From NCBI GenBank assembly GCA_038321755.1, contig JBBQFJ010000056.1, forward strand, positions 1 to 19,807: a stretch of 19,807 nucleotides of DNA, written 5' to 3'. Position 1 is the first letter of the stretch. Each line of letters opens with the position of its first letter. The stretch is from JALHSW01 sp038321755 (GTDB lineage Bacteria > Actinomycetota > Acidimicrobiia > IMCC26256 > PALSA-555). The notes under the pieces were generated by a model. It searched no databases and was not told the DNA's origin. It saw nothing but the letters and a program-made list of their open reading frames with translations. Position numbers and translations under genes: made by a program. This document shows positions 7,990 to 14,696 of this stretch, one piece after another.

Positions 7990-8241
7990 ATGCGCCGACC
8001 ACAGCCCATCGCGTTGTTCTGGACCGCCGCGGCCGTGGACATCGTCGCGCTCGGAGTCGCCTGGTCAACCTGGAAACTCGTCTCCACCTCACCGATCGCA
8101 CTCCTCGCAGCGATCCCAGCCACGCTCGTCTGCGTTGCAGCCACCACGATCGCCGGACGCGTCCTCACCGTGATAACCCGCGCGACACAAAATCCAAGCG
8201 CCGCGCGACCGAGATCGGCGCGCCCACCCACCGAAACTTGA
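7990..8241 (+). CDS. Small two-helix membrane protein
   Basis: This 83-aa ORF starts at ATG 7990, 1 nt after the cytochrome b stop, so it is almost surely co-translated with it. It has two hydrophobic segments (about residues 7-26 and 34-57) and a basic, proline-rich cytoplasmic-type tail. No family is recognised. By position it could be a small accessory subunit of the cytochrome b complex. The stop lies inside the left arm of a hairpin. Confidence 0.65.
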   Translation: MRRPQPIALFWTAAAVDIVALGVAWSTWKLVSTSPIALLAAIPATLVCVAATTIAGRVLTVITRATQNPSAARPRSARPPTET

Positions 8242-8267
8242 CCGAGACGCGTGCCGCTCGGTCAAGT
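8236..8267. terminator. Perfect 11-bp hairpin between convergent genes
   Basis: ACTTGACCGAG (8236-8246) pairs perfectly with CTCGGTCAAGT (8257-8267) around a 10-nt loop. It sits between the end of the cytochrome b unit (plus) and the end of the EamA gene (minus), so it is placed to stop transcription from both sides. No U-tract follows on either strand. It overlaps the stop codon of the upstream small gene. Confidence 0.5.
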
Positions 8268-8340
8268 GCAGGACGATCTACAGGATGCCGCACGCGCGAC
8301 GGCCTCGAAGATCACCGAGCGCGGAGGCGAACGGGCGCCG

Positions 8341-9249
8341 TCATGGCCGACCGGTTCCGGGCCGAAGGACCATCAACAGCGAGCCGAGCACCGCGACGAG
8401 ACCGACGAGGGTCCAGCCGGCGGGTCGTTCACCCAGGACTGCTGCGGCGAGGCCGATCCCGACGACCGGTGTGAGGAACGTCCAGGCGCTGAGCTCGTCG
8501 AGGCGGCAGTGCAGTGTTTCGGTGAACCAGGCTACGAAAGCGGCGGCGGTGCCCACCAGCGCCAAGAACGCGAGTACCGCGACGAAGCGAGGCGTCCACG
8601 CGATGTCGGGGGCGCCCTCCACCACCGCCGCGAGACCAGCGAGGAGCACACCCCCGATCAGGAATTGCCAGGCGCTGACCGCGATCACGTCGAGCGTGCC
8701 GATACGGCGGGCGAGCAGGGTCCCGGCGGTGATGCTCACGCCGGCGAGCAGCGACAGGCCGGCGCCGCTGCCGCCGCCACCGGGTATCGCGACCACGAGC
8801 AGGCCGGCGAACCCGATCGCGAGCGCGCCCGCCGTGCGCGTCGAGACTGCTTCGCCGTAGAGCCACCAGGCGGGCAGCAGGATCAGCAGCGGCTGAGAGT
8901 TCGCGAGGACCGCGGCGGTGCCCGTCGCTCCGCCGGCCACCCCCGCGAACATTGCGCCGAACGCGATCGCGACGTTGATGACCGCGAGCGCGGCAATGAG
9001 GGTCCAGGCCTGCCGTCCGGCCGGGACCGGCCGACGCTGCACCCCGACGAGGCCGAGCAGCGCGACGCCGGCGACGAGGGCCCGCAACGCGGCGAACCAC
9101 AGGAGCGGGGCGTCGCGCAAACCCCAGCGGATGCCGAGGAAGCACGCGCCCCACGCGGCGGTGATCCATAGCATGCGCGCCGGACGCGGCCGGCGCGTGC
9201 GCGCCGCGACGCCGGCGCCGGTTCGGGGCGACGGCGCGACGCCGGTCAC
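8341..9249 (-). CDS. EamA/DMT-family transporter
   Basis: This 302-aa protein has about ten hydrophobic segments in two homologous halves, the EamA (drug/metabolite transporter) layout. Each half ends with a family-like helix (TAAVLANSQPLLILLPAWWLYGE at about residues 90-115, split here by description; SAWTFLTPVVGIGLAAAVLGE near 250-270). Family members move small organic molecules across the inner membrane; the substrate is unknown. It starts at GTG 9249, which overlaps the TGA of the P-type ATPase gene (GTGA), so it is translationally coupled to it. The link may mean joint regulation rather than metal transport. Confidence 0.85.
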   Translation of the reverse strand: MTGVAPSPRTGAGVAARTRRPRPARMLWITAAWGACFLGIRWGLRDAPLLWFAALRALVAGVALLGLVGVQRRPVPAGRQAWTLIAALAVINVAIAFGAMFAGVAGGATGTAAVLANSQPLLILLPAWWLYGEAVSTRTAGALAIGFAGLLVVAIPGGGGSGAGLSLLAGVSITAGTLLARRIGTLDVIAVSAWQFLIGGVLLAGLAAVVEGAPDIAWTPRFVAVLAFLALVGTAAAFVAWFTETLHCRLDELSAWTFLTPVVGIGLAAAVLGERPAGWTLVGLVAVLGSLLMVLRPGTGRP

Positions 9250-11747
9250 GGCTGGGTCGTGACTGGCGCGGATGACGGGCCAGTCGGCGTGGCGTTGGTG
9301 TCGGCCGGCGGGGCGGGTGCGACCGCAGGGAGGTGGAGCCGCTTGAGCATCACTGCGTTCACCGCGACGATCAGGCTGGAGCCGGCCATGGACAGGCCTG
9401 CGATCTCGGGACGTAGGACCAACCCGAACGCGGGTTCGAATACGCCCGCGGCGATGGGCAAGGCGATCGCGTTGTAGCCGATCGCCCAGCCGAGGTTCTG
9501 GTGCATCTTTCGCAGGGTGCCGCGCCCGATCCGCAGCGCGACGGCGACGTCGAGGGGATCGGAGCGCATCAGCACGATATCGGCGGTCTCGATGGCCACG
9601 TCGGTGCCGGCCCCAATAGCGATACCCACGTCGGCTTGCGCGAGCGCGGGGGCGTCGTTGACGCCGTCGCCGACCATCGCCACCTTCTTGCCCGCGGCTT
9701 GGAGCTCGGCGACCTTGGCGGACTTGTCGCCGGGCAGGACCTCGGCGATCACGGTGTCCACGCCGAGGAGTCCGGCGATGCGTCTGGCGGTCGCCTCGTT
9801 GTCTCCGGTCAGCATGACCACGTCCACCTCGAGGTTGCGCAGCTCGGCGACAGCGGCCGCCGCGGTGTCGCGGGGCGCGTCGGCGATGCCGACGAGCCCG
9901 ACTGCTCTCCCGTCGACGGCGACCGCGACTGCGGTGCGTCCGCCTGCGGCGAGCTGGTCGCGTCGAGGAGCGAGCCCGTCCAACGAGATGTGCTCGCGGT
10001 CCAGCAGGCGATGGTTGCCGATGACGACCCGGTGACCGTCGACGGTCGCGACCGCTCCCTGTCCGGGTACCGACTCGAACGCCTCGGCCCGCAGCACCGC
10101 CGCGCCGCGTACCTCGGCGGCGGTGACGATCGCCTGGGCAAGGGGATGCTCAGACTCGCGTTCCACGGCCGCCGCCAACGCGAGGAGCTCGGGTTCGCTG
10201 ATGCCGTCGGTGAGCAGGTCGGTGACCTCGGGTTCACCCTTGGTGAGGGTGCCGGTCTTGTCCATCACCACCGTGTCGATGCGCGCCGCGGTCTCCAGTG
10301 CCATCGCGTTCTTGAACAACACGCCCCGGCCGGCGCCGAGCCCGGTGCCGACCATGATCGCGGTGGGGGTCGCCAACCCGAGCGCGTCGGGGCAGGTGAT
10401 CACCACCACCGTGATGGCGAACAGCATCGCGTCGGTAACGGAGCGGCCCGCGACGACGCTCCAGACCAGGAACGTCAGCGCCCCACCGACCAGCGCGACG
10501 AGCACCAGCCAGAACGCGGCCCGGTCCGCGAGACGCTGGCCCGGGGCCTTGGAGTTCTGCGCCTCCTGAACGAGCTTGACGATCTGTGCCAACGCGGTGT
10601 CGGCGCCGACCTTGGTGGCCCGCACCCGCAGTATGCCCGTCGTGTTGAGGGTCGCGCCGATGACCTGGTCGCCCGGCGCCTTGTGGACCGGGAGGCTCTC
10701 GCCGGTGACCATCGACTCGTCGAGGTCGCTGTCGCCTTCTTCGACCAGCCCGTCCACCGCGATCTTGGCGCCCGGGCGTACCAGCAGCAGATCCCCGACC
10801 GCGACCTCTGCGGTGGGAACCTCGACCGGTTCGCCGTCATGCAGCACCACCGCCATGGGTGGGGCGAGATCGAGCAGCGCTCGGATCGCGTCGTTCGCTC
10901 CGCCGCGGGCTCGCATCTCGAACCAGTGGCCCAGCAGCACGAACGCAGCCAGGACCGTGACCGCCTCGTAGAACACGTCACCGCCCCCAGTGACGGTCAC
11001 CCCAACCGAGTACAACCAGCCGGCACCCACCGCGACCGCGACGAGCACCATCATGTCGAGCGTGCGCGCCCGCAACGCTCGGAACGCGCCTTCGAAGAAG
11101 ATCCACGCCGCATAGAAGATGACCGGGAGGCTCAACAGCAACTGGAAGACGTCGTCGCGCAACCCGAACGGCGCCGCTACCGTGAATCCCAGCGCGTCGC
11201 GTCCGATGCTCGACCACAACAAGATCGGGACCGAGAACAGCGCCGCCACCACGAATCGGCGGCGCATGTCAGCCACCATCGCCGACATTGAGATTCCGGC
11301 GTGTCCGCCGTGGCCCATCGCCTCGTGCGGCGAACGCAGCCCTTCCTCGTGGCCCGCGTGCGCGCCGTGGCCACCGTCATCGTCGCCGTCGCCCGCCCGC
11401 GCAGCTCCGGGTTCGGCCATCGGCCAGCAGACATGGTTGGGAACCGACTGGCCCACGCAGTGATAACCGCAGTCCTCGACCCAGCCACGCAACGCCGCGA
11501 CGCTCGTCTCGTCGGGGTCATACACGACCGTCGCGGTCTGACCGACCGGATTCGCGGCGACCGATTCGACACCCGGAAGCCGACCGAGGGTCGCCTCGAC
11601 GACGTGCGTCTCGCTGGCCCATTGCAGTCCCGCCATCTCGAGCACCACAGTGACTGTGCCCGCCTGCGAGCCCGACAGACGGTCCTGGGCGCGCCCTCCG
11701 CCATAGTCCTGGTCGTCGTGGGGGTGGTTGGGGCTCGTGGGCGGCAT
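9246..11747 (-). CDS. Heavy-metal P1B-type ATPase, copper-like, with CPD motif
   Basis: This 833-aa pump has an HMA-like domain (about residues 30-100), a His-rich linker (about 115-165), eight membrane helices and the usual cytoplasmic domains: TGES, DKTGTLT (Asp496 is phosphorylated), SEHPLA and GDGVNDAP. Late helices carry YN-x4-P and M-x2-SS, the ligand set of Cu(I) pumps. The central motif is CPD (C452-P453-D454) instead of CPC. The HMA domain lacks the CxxC: GLQWASE stands in its place, while cysteines appear later (CGYHC and HVC). The likely role is copper or related metal export. Start ATG 11747 is chosen because AGAGGAG precedes it at a good distance; a longer frame to 11819 has no such site. 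Confidence 0.9.
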   Translation of the reverse strand: MPPTSPNHPHDDQDYGGGRAQDRLSGSQAGTVTVVLEMAGLQWASETHVVEATLGRLPGVESVAANPVGQTATVVYDPDETSVAALRGWVEDCGYHCVGQSVPNHVCWPMAEPGAARAGDGDDDGGHGAHAGHEEGLRSPHEAMGHGGHAGISMSAMVADMRRRFVVAALFSVPILLWSSIGRDALGFTVAAPFGLRDDVFQLLLSLPVIFYAAWIFFEGAFRALRARTLDMMVLVAVAVGAGWLYSVGVTVTGGGDVFYEAVTVLAAFVLLGHWFEMRARGGANDAIRALLDLAPPMAVVLHDGEPVEVPTAEVAVGDLLLVRPGAKIAVDGLVEEGDSDLDESMVTGESLPVHKAPGDQVIGATLNTTGILRVRATKVGADTALAQIVKLVQEAQNSKAPGQRLADRAAFWLVLVALVGGALTFLVWSVVAGRSVTDAMLFAITVVVITCPDALGLATPTAIMVGTGLGAGRGVLFKNAMALETAARIDTVVMDKTGTLTKGEPEVTDLLTDGISEPELLALAAAVERESEHPLAQAIVTAAEVRGAAVLRAEAFESVPGQGAVATVDGHRVVIGNHRLLDREHISLDGLAPRRDQLAAGGRTAVAVAVDGRAVGLVGIADAPRDTAAAAVAELRNLEVDVVMLTGDNEATARRIAGLLGVDTVIAEVLPGDKSAKVAELQAAGKKVAMVGDGVNDAPALAQADVGIAIGAGTDVAIETADIVLMRSDPLDVAVALRIGRGTLRKMHQNLGWAIGYNAIALPIAAGVFEPAFGLVLRPEIAGLSMAGSSLIVAVNAVMLKRLHLPAVAPAPPADTNATPTGPSSAPVTTQP

Positions 11748-12120
11748 CGTTGCTCCTCTCAGACTGCTCGACGGGACCGGTGGTTGCGGTTCGAAACCAG
11801 CTGACCGGCGCGTCGACACGCGGCGGGCCCGCCGTCATCTCTCATCATCACGCGTGCGCGGGTCGACGCGCATCAGGGGGACGCACGGAACCCGGGTGCG
11901 GGCCAGCCGTACCGCCGTCGCCGTCTCTGTCGCTGCGACCCGTCACACCAGCCTTCGCCCCCCGAGCGAAGTGTTCGCACCCCCGTGAGCCCTGACTGAG
12001 CGTCGCAAACCCCGGGCCGGTGCGGGGTGCGGGTTTCCCGCAGCGAGAATCGGGTCGAACCCTGATGCGGGACGGCCTACGACGCGGAGGCCGGTTCAAC
12101 TCGCCCGACGAGCGACCCGC
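11748..12120. other. Intergenic stretch upstream of the P-type ATPase gene
   Basis: About 370 bp with no convincing ORF on either strand. It should hold the promoter of the ATPase gene (minus strand; Shine-Dalgarno at 11754-11760). I see no CsoR-type ATACCCC/GGGGTAT palindrome here, unlike the mmpL-csoR region. Confidence 0.5.
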
Positions 12121-12678
12121 CATCGCAGCGCCGATCTGCGTGAGCTGGTCGCGGACGCGATGCGGCGGGCCCGCCAGCTCGCGTTCGACCTGCGCCCGAC
12201 TTGCTCGACGACGTCGGTCTCGTAGCTGCGCCGGAACGGCTCAGCACCGACGCCGCGGCCCGCACCGGCCTGCGGTCGATCTCGCCGTCGACTTGCCCGC
12301 CCACGAACCCGGCCGGCCGCGAGTACGTCCACCCCCAGCCTTTGACGCCGCGCTGCTCGCACCCGACGCGCCACCCGCCCGTCTGGGCGGTCCCGGCGGT
12401 GAACTCTGCGGCCGTGAAGTCGAGGCCCTCCAGCTCATTGCTCTCGGGCTCACCAATGCCGAGATCGCTGAGCGTTCTACGTCTCGGTCGGCACCGTCGA
12501 GATCCACAGGGCCCACGTCCACCAGAAGCTCGATGTCCACACCCGCGCCGAGCTCGTCCGCCTCCCTCGCAACGCCCGCGACGCCCGCCTGCTCGGCGAC
12601 AACTCCCATCCGCGAACATCCGCAGTGCCGACCCGTAGCCGGCGCGGATGCGGAGCCTGCCCGGCCGGAGCATTCTGA
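12121..12678 (+). pseudogene. Scrambled histidine kinase / LuxR-type regulator remnant
   Basis: Conserved protein pieces run in order through three frame changes. LRELVADAMRRARQLAFDLRPT (12136-12201) is the dimerisation end of a NarX-type histidine kinase. It continues after a 1-nt loss as LLDDVGLVAAPERLS (from 12201) and, in a third frame, as VDLAVDLPAHEPGR. The same frame then reads LCGREVEALQLIALGLTNAEIAER, the start of a LuxR/NarL helix-turn-helix. After another shift near 12475 it reads FYVSVGTVEIHRAHVHQKLDVHTRAELVRL, the rest of that domain, to a TGA at 12676-12678. The kinase ATPase domain and the receiver are missing. So this is a decayed fusion of kinase and regulator parts, not a working gene. 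Confidence 0.75.
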
Positions 12679-12893
12679 GCGGTGACCTCAGCCGAGGAGG
12701 CACCGGTCGCCATGATCACGCAGGTCACCCCACACGCGACGGTCAGTTGCGCCGCCCCCGACCGACCCAGCACCGGAGCCAGCCGGGGAGATCACCGAGC
12801 GCCCAAGGCCCAGAGTCCAGAACTGCGTCATGAACAACCCCACGGACCCCCTACTTCACGGAGTGACGTGCCGCGCCGCCCGCCGCACCGGTA

Positions 12894-13325
12894 ATGGACC
12901 CTGACCGGTGCCCCATCTGCGTCCGGGCGCCGTGCGTAGCCGTCGCCGTGACCCATCCCTCCATGCGCGCCCTGATCGTCGAGCTGCTCGAGCGCGTCGA
13001 TCATTGCGGTGTCGTCATCGCGGTCTCCGACCCCGCCGGGCTCCCGGGGGCGCTCGCCGAAACACCGGTCGATCTGGTGATCGTCGACGGCGCTGACTTC
13101 CCAGCGTGCTGCCGCGAGCGGCTCAGCGACTTCCCACTCGACCGCGTCGTGGTGATCGGCGCGGAACCCGACGCCGCATATGAGACTGCCGCCCTTCGCC
13201 ACGGCGCCGGCGCGTGGCTCGCTCGCGAGGACGTCGGCGAAGACCTCCAAGGTGCGCTCTGCCAGGCCCTTGGCTGCTCACCTCGGCACGGCACCCCGAC
13301 ACCGCCCGAGGTTCCCGACTCCTGA
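12894..13325 (+). CDS. Degenerate receiver-like protein with cysteine-rich N-terminus
   Basis: This 143-aa protein opens with C6, C9 and C14 (CPICVRAPC) and then follows the beta/alpha plan of a response-regulator receiver without an output domain. The phospho-acceptor position is D65 (in LVIVDGADF). The acidic pair after strand 1 is replaced by T20-H21. The usual lysine of the YLxKD motif is Arg111 (in WLAREDVGEDL). It may therefore be a pseudo-receiver that does not take up phosphate in the normal way, or a redox or metal-sensing variant using the cysteines. The start has no strong Shine-Dalgarno. It lies between two pseudogenes and 11 bp before the phosphoketolase remnant, so it may be the last intact member of a lost operon. 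Confidence 0.6.
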   Translation: MDPDRCPICVRAPCVAVAVTHPSMRALIVELLERVDHCGVVIAVSDPAGLPGALAETPVDLVIVDGADFPACCRERLSDFPLDRVVVIGAEPDAAYETAALRHGAGAWLAREDVGEDLQGALCQALGCSPRHGTPTPPEVPDS

Positions 13326-13335
13326 GGAGACTCCG

Positions 13336-13506
13336 GTGACCAGACACGCCGAGGCGCTTGCCGCCGACGGACCTCGCCACGCTGGACATTAGTTGCGGAT
13401 CGCGAACCACCTGTCGGTCGGCCAGATCTACCTGCTCGACAACCCGCTATTCAACGAACCACTGCAACCGGAGCACGTCAAGGCACGCCTGCTCGGCCAC
13501 TCCGGA
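13336..13506 (+). pseudogene. Phosphoketolase N-terminal remnant
   Basis: A GTG start at 13336 with GAGGAG upstream opens a frame that hits TAG at 13390-13392 and then reads LRIANHLSVGQIYLLDN, NPLFNEPLQPEHVKARLLGH: the N-terminal thiamine-diphosphate segment of xylulose-5-P/fructose-6-P phosphoketolase. In the family the residue at the TAG is usually the Trp of a YWRAANYLSVGQ-like stretch, so TGG to TAG is the likely lesion. Homology ends after LLGHSG near 13506 (the family has LLGHWGT), and the other roughly 730 residues are gone. The next about 90 bp contain a frame reading KVTHEALFDAAAP whose origin I cannot assign. Confidence 0.75.
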
Positions 13507-13597
13507 AGGTCACCCACGAGGCCCTGTTCGACGCGGCCGCACCCGTCATACGCTGGGCCGCCGCACCGAGGGGACCGGCTCGACGCGTCACGCGCTG

Positions 13598-14239
13598 TTA
13601 TGGGCGGCGCGCTCGCCCGAGGATGTGTGACGCGGTGATCTTCGCAATCCAGTTCGGGGCGAAGAGGAGTTCGCGACATTGCTCGATCTGGAAGCCGGCA
13701 GCCGAGATGGCGGCACTCGTTTCGCGATCGGGGTTGCAGCCGCCCCCGAAGCGCCTCCAAATCGGCGCGACGCCGTGTTGCCGGCTGGCCCATCGGGGAT
13801 CCTTGGCGAGGACATGCTCATAGAAGCGCAACTCACCGCCGGGGCGGATCACCCTGAACAGTTCGCGGAGGGCGGCTTCTTGGTTCGGGACCGAGCACAA
13901 GACGAGCGAGACGACGCCGGCATCGAGGGTTTGGGCCTCGACCGGGAGGTCATCGGCGGTCCCGTCGATGACCTGGACCGGCACGGGAGCACTCTTCGCC
14001 GCGGCGCGAGCAGCATCGCGCAGGCGGGACTCGGGCTCCACGGCGATCACTTCGGTCACCGTGGAGGGGTAGTGCCTGAAGTTCAGCCCGGTCCCGGCGC
14101 CCACTTCGATGACTCGACCTGCGAGATCCGAGAGCAACTCGTGACGATGCTCGGCCGCGCCCTTCACTTCGAACGACGCCGCCATGTGCTCATACATCCG
14201 GGCAAAGATCGGGTGATGGACCTTCGCGTGCTGGCTCAT
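13598..14239 (-). CDS. Class I SAM-dependent methyltransferase
   Basis: This 213-aa protein is a compact Rossmann methyltransferase. Motif I is VIEVGAGTGLNF (about residues 43-54), the ribose-binding acid is in VIAVEPE (residue 69), motif II-like IDGTADDLP lies near residue 92, and VVSLVLCSVPN and RVIRPGGELRFYEHV follow. These are typical of UbiE/phospholipid-N-methyltransferase-like enzymes; the acceptor is unknown. The start is ATG 14239, with AAGGAG upstream at about 10 nt; the frame is open further but only through sequence that looks non-coding. It is the third gene on the minus strand after mmpL and the DUF2892 gene, with 171 bp between, so it may or may not belong to that operon. Confidence 0.88.
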   Translation of the reverse strand: MSQHAKVHHPIFARMYEHMAASFEVKGAAEHRHELLSDLAGRVIEVGAGTGLNFRHYPSTVTEVIAVEPESRLRDAARAAAKSAPVPVQVIDGTADDLPVEAQTLDAGVVSLVLCSVPNQEAALRELFRVIRPGGELRFYEHVLAKDPRWASRQHGVAPIWRRFGGGCNPDRETSAAISAAGFQIEQCRELLFAPNWIAKITASHILGRARRP

Positions 14240-14368
14240 CGATAGGTGCTCCTTCCGGGCTGAGCGGCCGCGCTTCGGCGTGAAGCCGCGGTCACCGCCG
14301 CACGCACCCCGACCGGCAACGGCTATTGCTCTGAGGCGACAAGGGGTGACCGGGATGGCGACGAGGAA

Positions 14369-14405
14369 CACCGCGGGTGAGGCCTGCGAGTTCCGACCCG
14401 CGGTG
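14369..14405. terminator. 10-bp inverted repeat between DUF2892 gene and methyltransferase gene
   Basis: CACCGCGGGT (14369-14378) pairs perfectly with ACCCGCGGTG (14396-14405) around 17 nt, starting 6 nt after the DUF2892 stop on the minus strand. It could end or attenuate the mmpL transcript before the methyltransferase gene. No T-run follows. Confidence 0.35.
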
Positions 14406-14410
14406 GTCGA

Positions 14411-14670
14411 TCACCAACGGCACGAGCGCGAGATGCCGAAGCGTCCGAGGATGAGTGAAGCCGGGCAGTTGCCGACGGTGACGTAGAGCCACTGGTTGAC
14501 TCCCACGAAGGTAGTGAGCAGCAGGAACCAGGGGCTGATGATCGCGGCGAGGGCGGCGCTGAGCAAGGTCATGGTTCCGGCGAGGGCGAAGAGGACTCGT
14601 TCGAGGGGCCATTTCGATGTGGCGGTCGACTCGGGCGGATGAGTAGTCGCGGGATCGAAATGGCGGACAT
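14411..14670 (-). pseudogene. DUF2892 (YgaP-like transmembrane) protein, frameshifted
   Basis: The start is ATG 14670, with AAGGAG at a good distance and 26 bp after the mmpL stop. The frame from this ATG runs into an early TGA. A different frame, with no start codon of its own, reads KWPLERVLFALAGTMTLLSA, then two membrane segments, then GVNQWLYVTVGNCPASLILGRFGI to a TGA at 14411-14413. This is the complete core of a DUF2892/YgaP-type two-helix membrane protein. A single-base indel between 14670 and about 14600 would restore one 86-codon gene. DUF2892 proteins often sit with rhodanese, sulfur or metal stress genes, but their biochemical role is unclear. It could be a real mutation or an assembly error. 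Confidence 0.7.
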
Positions 14671-14696
14671 CGTTGGCTCTCCTTCATATCGTTGGA

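Noticed and set aside
6723..8231. 502-codon minus-strand frame opposite cytochrome b
   Set aside because: Shadow; the plus strand holds the haem ligands and membrane helices.
9501..11291. Long plus-strand open frame opposite the P-type ATPase
   Set aside because: Composition is that of an antisense shadow (rich in Arg, His, Asp, Gly), while the minus strand has all P-type ATPase motifs.
12682..12894. 70-codon plus-strand ORF between the kinase/LuxR remnant and the receiver-like gene
   Set aside because: No recognised motif, low-complexity polar product; not enough to call it a gene.
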